64,000 nucleotides of DNA from Lentzea flava. GTDB lineage: Bacteria > Actinomycetota > Actinomycetes > Mycobacteriales > Pseudonocardiaceae. Positions 1-7,800 of the stretch are shown piece by piece (positions within the stretch are counted from its first letter, which is position 1; the number at the start of each line of letters is the position of its first letter). The DNA is taken from the NCBI RefSeq assembly GCF_014648475.1, contig NZ_BMRE01000011.1, forward strand, positions 62,001-126,000, written 5' to 3'. A model generated the notes under the pieces. It was given only the letters and a program-made list of their open reading frames with translations. It did not search any database and was not told the DNA's origin. The position numbers and the translations under genes were made by a program.

Positions 1-353
1 AGCACGGCGAGGCACACGTCCTGCGCGACGTCGTCCGCCGACGCGAACGATCCAACGCGCGCACGGCAGTACCGGACGACCAACGGCCTGATGGTGCCGA
101 GCAACCTGTTGATGGCCGCACGATCACCGGCCACAGCGCGCGCGACGTGGTCGTCGGCCGCCTCGGGCTTGCGGGAGTAGTACGAGGGCGCGGGCGGATC
201 GACCGGCTCCTGCCCGCCAACACCCGCGGTCCGCTCGACCAGCGCGTCGAGCGTCCCCTTCGAGACGTCGACCGGGCCCCCGACGGAGGACTGTTCGACA
301 GCCCCGGCGGGAACCCTCCGATGCAGAGCGGGTGTGAACTCCACGCAGATCAC
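1..353 (-). CDS. ShbA/SigD-like sigma factor (partial, 3' end cut by window edge)
   Basis: ECF-size sigma-70 family factor, of which only the N-terminal ~117 residues lie in the window. Region 2 is recognisable from RYCRARVG followed by ADDVAQDVCLAVL, nearly the same words as in the two complete paralogues at 1080-1646 and 2445-3014. The start is taken as GTG at 353, which overlaps the TGA of the upstream sigma-like gene in a GTGA arrangement, so the two are probably translationally coupled. This start gives about 70 residues before region 2, far more than in the paralogues; the extension has no recognised domain and is rich in Val, Gly and Pro. No ATG and only one other early GTG (341) occur in frame, so the extension is probably real. 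The family directs RNA polymerase to a small regulon; the target is unknown here. Confidence 0.8.
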   Translation of the reverse strand, partial: MICVEFTPALHRRVPAGAVEQSSVGGPVDVSKGTLDALVERTAGVGGQEPVDPPAPSYYSRKPEAADDHVARAVAGDRAAINRLLGTIRPLVVRYCRARVGSFASADDVAQDVCLAV

Positions 354-1054
354 CGATCCTCGTCTGAGCGCTGACGTGCGATGAGCCGGGCGCGCCGGAT
401 CCGCCCTTCGACAGCGCGTGGGGTGAGACGCGTGAGCTCCGCGATCTCCGCGTGCGAGTAGCCCTGCTCGTGCAGGATCAGCAACCTGCGGCTGTCCTCG
501 CTCAAGGCCTCGAACGCCGCGTTGGCGGCCTGTTGCTCCACGACGGCGTCCTCAGGCGTCCCCTCGGCCACGACCTGTTCGAGTGAGGCGAAGGAGTCCA
601 GCAGGTCCACGTCCCGCCAGCTGTTCATCCGCCTCTGCCACCGCCGGTAGACGTTCGGGAACGCGAGCACGCACGCGTTGACGAAGTATTCGTTCAACGG
701 CTGGCCGTGCTCTGCGGACCACTGCTTGCCGAGCAACCCGCGATCGCAGAAGTAGACGAACCCCTCGAACACCGCGTCGCTCGCCAGCTCCTCGGCTTCC
801 TGCGGCGGAATGACCTGCTGCTGCAGGTGCCTGCCGTGGCGGCCGCAGCGGGAGAACATGGCCCCGGACCGCACGAGCTTTGTAACGATCGTGAGTCCGT
901 ACCCGAGAAGCTGGCGGTGGAACTGGTCCCAGCGCGGCCCTGTCAGTCCTGACTCTCGGAAGTGCTGCACCAGCACCCCGTCGAAGCGCAGCCGTTCGGC
1001 CGCCTGCGCCGCGTCAGAACTCCTCATGCCCTTAGGTATGTCGTTTGGTTGCAT
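350..1054 (-). CDS. atypical sigma-70-like protein
   Basis: About 234 residues. The C-terminal ~55 residues form a clear sigma region 4: FEALSEDSRRLLILHEQGYS followed by HAEIAELTRLTPRAVEGRIR, a helix-turn-helix of the ECF type. The N-terminal part is unusual, with no textbook region 2 but an EAEELASDAVFEGFVYF stretch that could be a diverged core-binding region. The reading frame is open up to 1096, but the ATG at 1054 is preferred: a G-rich stretch (GTGGGGTCT) lies just upstream and the longer form would run into the previous gene. It sits between two ShbA-like sigma genes on the same strand and overlaps the one downstream by GTGA. It could be an independent sigma factor or a partner of the downstream sigma; the sequence does not decide. 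Confidence 0.7.
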   Translation of the reverse strand: MQPNDIPKGMRSSDAAQAAERLRFDGVLVQHFRESGLTGPRWDQFHRQLLGYGLTIVTKLVRSGAMFSRCGRHGRHLQQQVIPPQEAEELASDAVFEGFVYFCDRGLLGKQWSAEHGQPLNEYFVNACVLAFPNVYRRWQRRMNSWRDVDLLDSFASLEQVVAEGTPEDAVVEQQAANAAFEALSEDSRRLLILHEQGYSHAEIAELTRLTPRAVEGRIRRARLIARQRSDEDR

Positions 1055-1079
1055 AGACCCCACGCGGCCCAAACGAGAT

Positions 1080-1646
1080 TCACCCGATCGGCACACTCGC
1101 GGCGGCTATTTCCTTGCGCAGCCGTCCGAGCGCACGGTGCTGAGCGACGCGAACGGCGCCCGGCGTCGACCCCACTGCCTCCGCCGTCTCCTCGGCCGAA
1201 AGACCCACGACCACGCGCAGCACGAGGATTTCCCGCTGCTTCTCCGGCAGCATGCGCAACAGCTCGCCCATGGTCCCGTTCAACTCGACCTGGAGCGCGA
1301 AGTCCTCGGGCCCGGCGCCCCGCGAAGCCTGGTCGGGCACCTCCGCCATCGGCTCCGCACGGTTACGAGCCAGCGCGCGATGAGCGTCCGCGACCTTGTG
1401 CGCCGCGATGCCGTAGACGAACGCCAGGAAGGGCCTGCCCTGCTCCCGGTAGTTCGGCAGCGCCGTCAGCACGGCCAGACACACGTCCTGCGCGACGTCG
1501 TCCGCGGTTGTCGCCGAACGCCCCACCCGCGCGCGGCAGTACTTCACGACCAGCGGGCGCAGGTAGCGAAGCAGCTGGTCAATGGACCTGCGATCACCGT
1601 GCACCGCCAGGTCGACCAGTTCCGCGGATAACGCCGAACTCTCCAT
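1080..1646 (-). CDS. ShbA/SigD-like RNA polymerase sigma factor
   Basis: 188-residue ECF-size sigma factor. Region 2 (about residues 15-95) contains YCRARVG, TTADDVAQDVCLAVLTALP and GRPFLAFVYGIAAHKVADAHR, the signature of the ShbA (Streptomyces) / SigD (Mycobacterium) family. Region 4 (about 130-180) contains LPEKQREILVLRVVVGLSAE and the recognition helix STPGAVRVAQHRALGRLRK. ShbA drives the principal sigma gene in Streptomyces, and SigD acts in late growth in mycobacteria. Length is normal and the ATG at 1646 is well supported by alignment with the paralogue at 2445-3014. No anti-sigma gene (RsdA-like) is next to it. It lies between the methyltransferase at 1732 and the atypical sigma-like gene, all on the minus strand. 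It is one of three close paralogues within 3 kb. Confidence 0.92.
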   Translation of the reverse strand: MESSALSAELVDLAVHGDRRSIDQLLRYLRPLVVKYCRARVGRSATTADDVAQDVCLAVLTALPNYREQGRPFLAFVYGIAAHKVADAHRALARNRAEPMAEVPDQASRGAGPEDFALQVELNGTMGELLRMLPEKQREILVLRVVVGLSAEETAEAVGSTPGAVRVAQHRALGRLRKEIAAASVPIG

Positions 1647-1731
1647 CCGAAGTGTCCCCTCTACGACATCCCGCAGGAGAGACGTGCGACACGTCTCTCC
1701 TTATGCGGAAAGTAGGGAGAAACTTCAAACG

Positions 1732-2448
1732 TCACCCGTTCGTTGCAATCATCAGCGGTTGGTAATAGGCGTGGAGCAACCACTCCGCGTAACCGAAGCC
1801 CGCACGCTCGGCCAATTCGGTGATTTCGTCACGGGTAATCGCCCAATATCGTGCTTTCCTCACGACAACGCGCCACCGCTCGGCCTCGTTCAGCTGGAAC
1901 ATCTCCAGCTCGTACTGGTCGCCTTCCCAGTGCCACAGCTGGAACCACACCGTTCGACCAGGTCCGACGGACGGTGGCGTCGACAACGGCCGTTCGCGCC
2001 GAATCGCGTCGTAGTCGCGCGTCGAGATGATGAGCCGACCACCAGGCGTCAGCACGCGGCGCATCTCACGCAGCGCCGCCAGCACGTCGTCCGAGGTCAA
2101 CAGGTGCGGCAGGGCGTTGTCCGCGGCCAGCACGACGTCGAACGAGGCATCCGCGAACGGCAGCGCCCGCATGTCCGCGGCCACTACGGGCAACGAGACC
2201 CCACGCGCGGAGGCCTCCACAACGGCCCGAGAAGCCGCGACCGGACTCAAGTCGGCACCAACGACGTCGTAGCCGCGCATGGCCAGACCGATCGCCTGTG
2301 TGCCGATGCCGCACGCACAGTCCAGAACGCGCGCGCCGGCGGGAACGAACTCCGAGAGCTGCGACGCCTGACGGGCCATCGACGCGTCCCAATCCGGGAA
2401 CATCAGGTCGTACGTCCCGGCCAGCCCGTCGTAGAACGCCCCGGTCAA
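1732..2448 (-). CDS. class I SAM-dependent methyltransferase
   Basis: 238 residues with a Rossmann methyltransferase fold. SAM-binding motif I is VLDCACGIGTQAIGLA (about residues 41-56), the acidic loop is GYDVVGADLSP, motif II/III include VVAADMRALPF, and the post-motif is LREMRRVLTPGGRLIIS. It is most like Methyltransf_11/25 enzymes, small-molecule methyltransferases of unknown substrate. The start is a TTG at 2448 overlapping the TGA of the upstream sigma gene (TTGA), with a good GAGGAG ribosome-binding site 7 nt upstream inside that gene. The two should therefore be co-translated. Coupling of a methyltransferase to an ShbA-like sigma is unusual and gives no clear functional clue. Confidence 0.85.
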   Translation of the reverse strand: MTGAFYDGLAGTYDLMFPDWDASMARQASQLSEFVPAGARVLDCACGIGTQAIGLAMRGYDVVGADLSPVAASRAVVEASARGVSLPVVAADMRALPFADASFDVVLAADNALPHLLTSDDVLAALREMRRVLTPGGRLIISTRDYDAIRRERPLSTPPSVGPGRTVWFQLWHWEGDQYELEMFQLNEAERWRVVVRKARYWAITRDEITELAERAGFGYAEWLLHAYYQPLMIATNG

Positions 2449-3014
2449 ATCAGCTCCTCGACCCCCACCGACGTCCGCAGCTTCGCCAGTGCCCGGTGCT
2501 GGGACACCCGCACGGCACCCGGTGTCGAGCCGACCGCCTCGGCGGTCTCCTCCGCGGACAGGCCCACCACCACGCGCAACAGCAGGATCTCGCGCTGCTT
2601 GTCCGGCAGGCTCTCCAGCAGCTGGCCCAGCCGCACCGACAGCGACCCGAGCAGTGCGTTCTCCTCCGGATCGATGGCGAGCGACGGCCCGTCCGGCACC
2701 TCGGCGACCGGCTCGGACCGGTTGCGCGCCGACACCCGGTGCGCGTCCGCCACCTTGTGCGCGGCGATGCCGTAGACGAACGCGAGGAACGGCCTGCCCT
2801 GCTCGCGGTAGGTGGGCAACGCCGTCAGCACCGCCAGGCAGACCTCCTGCGCCACGTCGTCCGCCGACGCGTACGCCCGCTCGGTGCGCCCAACGCGCGC
2901 ACGGCAGTACCGCGACACGAGCGGTCGCACAGAAGCCAGCAGTCGTTCGACGGCACGCCGGTCACCCGCAACAGCCTCGTTGACCAGTGAGGCCAGCAGG
3001 TCGGAGCTCTCCAT
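2445..3014 (-). CDS. ShbA/SigD-type RNA polymerase sigma factor (closest to the canonical form)
   Basis: 189 residues. Region 2: RYCRARVGRTERAYASADD, VAQEVCLAVLTALPTYREQG, RPFLAFVYGIAAHKVADAHR. Region 4: LPDKQREILLLRVVVGLSAE and GSTPGAVRVSQHRALAKLR. The extra residues between RVG and ASADD and the overall match make this the most canonical of the three paralogues here, so it is the best candidate for the housekeeping ShbA/SigD orthologue. The usual neighbours of that orthologue (anti-sigma RsdA, guaB, whiB) are absent, so the assignment stays at family level. It is the first gene of a pair with the TTG-started methyltransferase at 1732-2448, which overlaps it by 4 nt. Upstream is a 99-nt gap to the methyltransferase at 3114, which may hold its promoter. 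Confidence 0.92.
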   Translation of the reverse strand: MESSDLLASLVNEAVAGDRRAVERLLASVRPLVSRYCRARVGRTERAYASADDVAQEVCLAVLTALPTYREQGRPFLAFVYGIAAHKVADAHRVSARNRSEPVAEVPDGPSLAIDPEENALLGSLSVRLGQLLESLPDKQREILLLRVVVGLSAEETAEAVGSTPGAVRVSQHRALAKLRTSVGVEELI

Positions 3015-3113
3015 GTCGGTCGGTCCCTACGTCGGCAGCGGAGCCACTATTTTTCGCCGCGAAGTCGTTTGGGACCACTCATCAGGACCATAAAAGTCTC
3101 TAATGCAAACGAT

Positions 3114-3833
3114 TCAGGCGGTACGGCGGGCGAGCACGTGCAAGCGGGCGGCGACGTCTCTGAGCGGAGACCGCGTGGCAGCGGCCAGCTCCAGCTCGGC
3201 GAGCGCGTCGGCGGCACCCGGATTCGCGTCCAGCACGACGCCGGGCACGAGGTCGGACACGATGCCGTGACCTTGCAGGAGCTCGACAGAAAGCCCCGCC
3301 TCGAGAACCAGCTTCTCGAGACCTGGGACGTCGAACCGGCGCTGCAGCGGGTCACGCGAGCCCGCGAGCTGGCCGGCGTCGTCGTCCAGCAACCTCCGGG
3401 CGTCGACGATACGTCCCGCGATCGCGCGGTGCAGGATCGCCGCGAACCTGTTCGCGACCAGCACCGACACCGCTCCACCCGGCGCGACGGCGGTGGCCAG
3501 CGAGGACAGCGCGGACGCCGCGTCGTCGACGACCTCCAGCAGGCCGTGCGCGAGCACCAGATCGGCCTCACCAGCGGGAACGCCGAGCGAGTCGGTGTCG
3601 CCCTGGACCGCGTTGATCGTCACGCCGGCTTCGCGCGCACGGGTGTGCAGCGTGGCCAACGCGTTCGGCGAGGGCTCCACGACCGTGACCGCGCAGCCCG
3701 CCGCGGCGAGGGGCACGGCCCACACGCCGCTGCCACCGCCCACGTCGAGGACGCGCGGGGGTTCTCCACCCCTGCGCGTGCGTGCGGCGGCCAATTCGGC
3801 GTCGAGCACCCTGTGTACGGCGTCCGGTCGCAT
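3114..3833 (-). CDS. class I SAM-dependent methyltransferase
   Basis: 239 residues. SAM-binding motif I is RVLDVGGGSGVWAVPLAAAG near residue 28, followed by VTVVEPSPNAL; motif III region is VAPGGAVSVLVANR. The C-terminal half (RFDVPGLEKLVLEAGLSVE) fits small-molecule methyltransferases found beside parA-like genes in actinomycetes; the substrate is unknown. The open frame continues far upstream, but the ATG at 3833 is the real start: motif I then sits at the usual distance from the N terminus, and the upstream extension lies antisense to parA and is compositionally nonsense. A TACTCT -10 hexamer (3846-3841 on the minus strand) ends 7 nt before the ATG, so the transcript is probably leaderless. 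Divergent from the ParA-like gene. Confidence 0.85.
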   Translation of the reverse strand: MRPDAVHRVLDAELAAARTRRGGEPPRVLDVGGGSGVWAVPLAAAGCAVTVVEPSPNALATLHTRAREAGVTINAVQGDTDSLGVPAGEADLVLAHGLLEVVDDAASALSSLATAVAPGGAVSVLVANRFAAILHRAIAGRIVDARRLLDDDAGQLAGSRDPLQRRFDVPGLEKLVLEAGLSVELLQGHGIVSDLVPGVVLDANPGAADALAELELAAATRSPLRDVAARLHVLARRTA

Positions 3834-3866
3834 GGCAGTAAGAGTAGGAGACCCTAGAGTAGGTCT
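3834..3866. promoter_or_regulatory. 33-bp divergent promoter with two leaderless -10 elements
   Basis: The gap between the divergent methyltransferase (ATG 3833, minus) and ParA-like gene (GTG 3867, plus) is only 33 bp. It holds TAGAGT at 3855-3860, 6 nt before the GTG, and on the other strand TACTCT at 3846-3841, 7 nt before the ATG. Both fit TANNNT -10 boxes placing transcription starts at or next to the start codons. The two -10 boxes are only 8 bp apart, so the promoters must overlap and may compete. No good -35 elements are visible, as is common for actinobacterial promoters. Confidence 0.55.
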
Positions 3867-4712
3867 GTGCATACGGTGTCCGTGCTCAGCCTCAAGGGAG
3901 GCGTCGGCAAGACGACGGTGGTGCTCGGCCTCGCCTCGGCCGCTCTCCGTCGCGGCGTCCGCACCCTGGTGATCGATCTTGATCCGCAGTGCAACGCCAC
4001 GTCGACGCTGGAGCCAGAGGAGTCCAAGGCGAGCATCTACGACGTCCTGCAGGACCCGTCCGAGGACAACCTCGAGGAGGCGATCCGCCCGAGCAGGTGG
4101 GGCGACGGCATCGACGTGTTGTCCGGGTCCGAGGATGCGGAGCTGCTCAACCACCCGGATCCGAACGAGTCGCGGCTGCACCGGCTGAAAGACGCGTTGC
4201 GCACGTTGCGGGACATGTACGACGAGTTCCCGTACCAGCTCGTGCTGCTCGACTGCCCGCCGTCGCTGGGCCAGCTGACCCGCTCGGCGCTGGTCGCCGC
4301 CGACCGCGCGCTGCTCGTCACCGAGCCGACGATGTTCGCGGTGGCGGGTGTGCAGCGGGCGTTCGAGGCGGTGCAGAACGAGCGCGAGCAGAACAACGCG
4401 GACCTGCAGCCGCTGGGCGTCGTGGTGAACCGGGTGCGGCCGCGGTCGCACGAGCACCAGTTCCGCATCGACGAGCTGCGCGACATCTTCGGCCCGCTGG
4501 TGATGCCGGTGGCGCTGCCGGACCGGCTCGCCGTCCAGCAGGCGCAGGGCGCGTGCATGCCGATCCACGAGTGGGGCACGCCGGGCGCGCGTGAGGTGGC
4601 GCTGGCGTTCAACCTGCTGCTCGCCCGCATCCAGCGCATCTCGCGGAGCAGACGCAGGGCCGTGCACCACGACTTCGACGACGACGAGATCCAAGAGGCG
4701 GTGGATGCCTGA
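3867..4712 (+). CDS. ParA/MinD-family partition-like ATPase (orphan)
   Basis: 281 residues. Deviant Walker A motif LKGGVGKTT at about residues 9-17, switch I region LVIDLDPQCNATSTLE, Walker B LVLLDCPPSLG near residue 130. The second lysine-signature KGGVGKT marks a ParA/Soj type ATPase that dimerises on DNA. The C-terminal tail is basic then acidic (RISRSRRRAVHHDFDDDEIQE). No parB or parS-like cluster is nearby, so it is an orphan ParA-like protein of the type widespread in actinobacteria, probably in localisation or segregation of an unknown cargo rather than the chromosome. Start GTG 3867, apparently leaderless. Its 3' end overlaps the glycosylase start by 8 nt, so they form an operon. Confidence 0.9.
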   Translation: MHTVSVLSLKGGVGKTTVVLGLASAALRRGVRTLVIDLDPQCNATSTLEPEESKASIYDVLQDPSEDNLEEAIRPSRWGDGIDVLSGSEDAELLNHPDPNESRLHRLKDALRTLRDMYDEFPYQLVLLDCPPSLGQLTRSALVAADRALLVTEPTMFAVAGVQRAFEAVQNEREQNNADLQPLGVVVNRVRPRSHEHQFRIDELRDIFGPLVMPVALPDRLAVQQAQGACMPIHEWGTPGAREVALAFNLLLARIQRISRSRRRAVHHDFDDDEIQEAVDA

Positions 4713-5466
4713 GGGCGACACCGTCTTCCTGGCCGGCCACCGGATGCACGAGGCGCTGGCCGGGAAGACGCTGCGGCGCGGCGAACTGCGCCACCCTCGA
4801 CTGTCCACACTGGACCTCGCCGGGCTCGACGTGGTCGCCGTCCGCACCTACGGCAAGCACATGTTCACGAGGTTCTCCGACGGCAACAGCCTGCGCAGCC
4901 ACTTCCGGATGGACGGCGCGTGGCACCTCTACCGGCCGGGCGAGCGCTGGCGCCGCCCCGCACACCAGGCCCGCGCGGTGCTCGAGGTCGACGACCGGCA
5001 GGCCATCGGATTCGCGTTGCACGACATGGAGTTCGTGCCGACCTCCCGCGAAGATGAGCTGATCTCGCATTTGGGTCCGGATCTGCTCTCACCGGATTTC
5101 GACGCCGCTGAGGCCGTTCGGCGGTTGACCGAAAACCCTTCGCGACCTATTGGCCTCGCATTGCTGGACCAGCGCGTGATGGCCGGAGTCGGCAATCTCT
5201 ACCGCGCGGAAGTGTGTTTCCTGCTGGGCGTTCTGCCGACGGCACCGGTTTCAGCCGTTGACCCGGCGCGCGCGGTTGCGTTGTCGCGCAAGCTGTTGCA
5301 GGCCAACCAGTGGCGACCGGAACAGATCACCACGGGCGACCGGCGCGTGCAGCACTACGTTTTCGAGCGCACCGGCAAACCGTGTTTGCGTTGCGGCACA
5401 AGGGTCCGATCGGGCGAGTTCGAGACGAGATTCGTCTACTTCTGCCCAAAATGCCAGTCCGGTTGA
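4705..5466 (+). CDS. nei: Fpg/Nei-family DNA glycosylase (endonuclease VIII type)
   Basis: 253 residues. The N terminus after Met removal is PEGD, giving the catalytic Pro1 and Glu2 of bifunctional base-excision glycosylases. The helix-two-turn-helix region includes LLDQRVMAGVGNLYRAEVCF near residues 155-174. The C-terminal zinc finger is complete: CLRC then CPKC at the end. PEGDTV and the finger fit Nei2-type enzymes of actinobacteria better than MutM, so it should remove oxidised pyrimidines and cut by beta/delta elimination. The start ATG at 4705 lies within the end of the parA-like gene (8-nt overlap), indicating translational coupling. Confidence 0.92.
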   Translation: MPEGDTVFLAGHRMHEALAGKTLRRGELRHPRLSTLDLAGLDVVAVRTYGKHMFTRFSDGNSLRSHFRMDGAWHLYRPGERWRRPAHQARAVLEVDDRQAIGFALHDMEFVPTSREDELISHLGPDLLSPDFDAAEAVRRLTENPSRPIGLALLDQRVMAGVGNLYRAEVCFLLGVLPTAPVSAVDPARAVALSRKLLQANQWRPEQITTGDRRVQHYVFERTGKPCLRCGTRVRSGEFETRFVYFCPKCQSG

Positions 5467-5498
5467 ACCGAGACGCCCTCCCGGCCGTGTCCTCCGAC

Positions 5499-6737
5499 AT
5501 GGCGGTAAATCTGGATGCGCTGCGCCCCGGCTTCACCGACGACCCCTACTCGGTGCTGAAGAGCCTGCGCGAAGCAGGTCCCGTGCACCGGGTCGAGACC
5601 TCCGGCGTGCCGATGTGGCTCGTGACCCGCTACCCCGACGTCCGTGCGGCGCTGGACAACCCGCTGCTGTCCTCGCACGGCTCCGCGCTCGCCGAACCCC
5701 TGCGCGGCCATCCGCACTTCGCCTCCTGGTGGTTCGGCGACCTGTCGGACCACATGATGAACAGCGACGCACCCGACCACACCCGCCTGCGCCGCGCGGT
5801 GTCGAGCGAGTTCACCCCGCGCCGCATCGCCGCGCTGCGCCCCCGGATCGAGGCGCTGGCCGTCTCCCTGGCCGACACCTTCGCCGACGCGGGCCGCTGC
5901 GACCTGATCGCAGACTTCGCGGCACCGCTGCCGATCACCGTGCTGATGGAACTGCTCGGCGTCCCCGCCGTCGACCAGGAGAACTTCCGCTACTGGGCGG
6001 ACGTGGTCACCGGCCTGGCCGACGGCGACGCGGCCTCGGCGCGCGAGGAGGCCTCCGGCTACCTGCAGGACCTGGTGGCGCACAAGCGGACGTCCGGCGA
6101 CGACGACCTCATCGGCGCTCTGGCCCGCGCCACCGGCGAGGCCGCGCTGACCGACCGCGAACTCGCCTCCCTGGCGTTCCTGCTGCTCGTGGCCGGCTAC
6201 ACGACCGCCGTGGACCTCGTCGGCAACGGCACGCTGGCGTTGCTGCGCCACCCCGAACAACTGGAACTGCTGCAACGCTCGACGTCCCTGCTGCCCGGCG
6301 CCATCGAGGAGTTCCTGCGCTTCGACGGCCCGACCTCGCACCTGATCCGGTTCGCCGCGCAGCCGGTGACGATCGGCGGCGTGCAGATCCCGGCGGGCGA
6401 CGTCGTGCTGCTGTCGCTGGCCTCCGCCGAGCACGACAGCGCGCGCTACCCCCGAGCCGACCAGCTCAACATCGAACGGGCGGACCGCCAGCACCTGGCG
6501 TTCGGCCACGGCGTGCACTTCTGTCTGGGCGCACCGCTGGCCCGGCTGGAGGGCGAGGTGGCGTTCCGGACCCTGCTGTCGCGTTGCGCGGGGCTGACGC
6601 TGGACGTGACGCAGCCGCTGGGGTGGCGGGTGTCGCTGGGCAGCCGCGGGTTGCGGACGCTGCCGGTGACGTTCCGGACCAAGCCGGCCATGCCGCTGGA
6701 CGAACAGGCAACGATCAAGGTGCCCAAGCCGTCCTGA
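5499..6737 (+). CDS. cytochrome P450
   Basis: About 412 residues. The I-helix oxygen-binding motif is LLLVAGYTTAVDLVGN (AGxxT form), the K-helix ExxR is EEFLRFDGP, and the haem-binding loop is FGHGVHFCLGAPLARLEG with the axial Cys. Soluble bacterial class I P450, needing ferredoxin and reductase; no ferredoxin gene is adjacent. The sequence style (HTRLRRAVSSEFTPRRI) fits CYP107/105-like actinomycete enzymes that hydroxylate natural products, but the substrate cannot be told. Start: ATG 5499 preferred; an in-frame GTG at 5487 is possible. It begins 32 nt after the glycosylase stop on the same strand. No biosynthetic cluster surrounds it. Confidence 0.92.
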   Translation: MAVNLDALRPGFTDDPYSVLKSLREAGPVHRVETSGVPMWLVTRYPDVRAALDNPLLSSHGSALAEPLRGHPHFASWWFGDLSDHMMNSDAPDHTRLRRAVSSEFTPRRIAALRPRIEALAVSLADTFADAGRCDLIADFAAPLPITVLMELLGVPAVDQENFRYWADVVTGLADGDAASAREEASGYLQDLVAHKRTSGDDDLIGALARATGEAALTDRELASLAFLLLVAGYTTAVDLVGNGTLALLRHPEQLELLQRSTSLLPGAIEEFLRFDGPTSHLIRFAAQPVTIGGVQIPAGDVVLLSLASAEHDSARYPRADQLNIERADRQHLAFGHGVHFCLGAPLARLEGEVAFRTLLSRCAGLTLDVTQPLGWRVSLGSRGLRTLPVTFRTKPAMPLDEQATIKVPKPS

Positions 6738-6810
6738 CTCGCGCAACGGCGTGGCCGTGAGGCCGGCAACTACGACCCCGGGACCGCGCGCCCGCCCTGA
6801 ACTGCCGTTA

Positions 6811-6816
6811 TAGGGT
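6811..6816 (+). promoter_or_regulatory. -10 element of leaderless pyrD promoter
   Basis: TAGGGT ends 6 nt before the GTG start of pyrD, matching TANNNT and placing the transcription start at or next to the start codon. No Shine-Dalgarno sequence is seen, which agrees with a leaderless message. Confidence 0.4.
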
Positions 6817-6822
6817 GGGCGC

Positions 6823-7800
6823 GTGGTCTACAAGCAGGTGGTTCGCAGGGCGTTGTTCGGAATGCACGGCGGCGACGCGGAGCGGGTCCACGAGACCACG
6901 CTCAACGCGATGGCCAAGCTGAGCCCGCTGGCGAGGTTCGCGCGCAACCAGAACAACCCGCGCACCGTCTTCGGCGTCCGGTTCCCCAACCCGGTCGGGC
7001 TCGCGGCGGGCCTCGACAAGGACGGGCGCGCCCTGCCCGCCTGGGCCGCGCTCGGGTTCGGCTTCGTCGAGGTCGGCACCGTCACCTGGCACGCGCAGCC
7101 GGGCAACCCGAAGCCGCGCCTGTTCCGGCTCCGCGAGGACGAGGCGATCATCAACCGGATGGGCTTCAACAACGCCGGAGCCCAGGCGCTGGCCGACCGG
7201 CTCGACCGGACCACCCTCCGGGCGCCGCTGGGCATCAGCCTCGGCAAGTCCAAGATCACGCCGGTCGAGGACGCCGTCGGGGACTACCTCAACTCGCTCG
7301 AAGCGCTGAAGAACCACGGCGACTACTACGCCATCAACGTCAGCTCGCCGAACACGCCGGGGCTGCGCAGCCTGCAGGACAAGGGCGCGCTCACCGAGCT
7401 CGTCCAGGCGCTCACCAGGGCCACGAACAAGCCGATGCTGGTCAAGATCGCGCCCGACCTCACCGACGACGCCATCGAAGAAGTCATCCAGGTGTGCCTG
7501 GACAACGGCATCAAGGGCCTCATCGCCACGAACACCACCCTCAGCCGTGAGGGCCTCAAGAGCCCCCTCAGGACCGAGGCGGGCGGCCTCAGCGGCAAGC
7601 CGCTCACCCAGCGCGCGAACGACGTCGTCCGGTTCATCACCAAGAACAGCGAGCTGCCCGTCATCGGGGTCGGCGGCATCGCCAGCGCGGACGACGCCAA
7701 GCGCATGATCGACGCCGGCGCGAGCCTGGTGCAGATCTACACCGGCTTCATCTACGAGGGGCCCGGGCTGGTCTCGAAGATCAACCGCGCGCTGCGGTGA
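6823..7800 (+). CDS. pyrD: dihydroorotate dehydrogenase, class 2 (quinone-dependent)
   Basis: 325 residues. Oxidises dihydroorotate to orotate with FMN and passes electrons to membrane quinone, the fourth step of pyrimidine synthesis. Seen: N-terminal helical extension typical of class 2, FMN site [20 protein letters not shown], catalytic-serine region [29 protein letters not shown], and the C-terminal phosphate loop [12 protein letters not shown]. Full length for the family. Start GTG 6823. The stop codon directly abuts the stop of the convergent uracil permease, so a pyrimidine synthesis gene and a pyrimidine uptake gene face each other. Confidence 0.97.
   Translation: MVYKQVVRRALFGMHGGDAERVHETTLNAMAKLSPLARFARNQNNPRTVFGVRFPNPVGLAAGLDKDGRALPAWAALGFGFVEVGTVTWHAQPGNPKPRLFRLREDEAIINRMGFNNAGAQALADRLDRTTLRAPLGISLGKSKITPVEDAVGDYLNSLEALKNHGDYYAINVSSPNTPGLRSLQDKGALTELVQALTRATNKPMLVKIAPDLTDDAIEEVIQVCLDNGIKGLIATNTTLSREGLKSPLRTEAGGLSGKPLTQRANDVVRFITKNSELPVIGVGGIASADDAKRMIDAGASLVQIYTGFIYEGPGLVSKINRALR

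Noticed and set aside
3867..4712. Chromosome partition locus parAB
   Set aside because: No parB and no cluster of 16-bp parS-like sites nearby; an orphan ParA-like protein is more likely.
3834..4847. Continuation of the methyltransferase frame upstream of 3833
   Set aside because: Lies antisense to the ParA-like and glycosylase genes and has no domain; the ATG at 3833 places the SAM motif correctly.
5499..6737. P450 as part of a natural-product cluster
   Set aside because: Flanked by a DNA glycosylase and pyrD; no biosynthetic partner genes.
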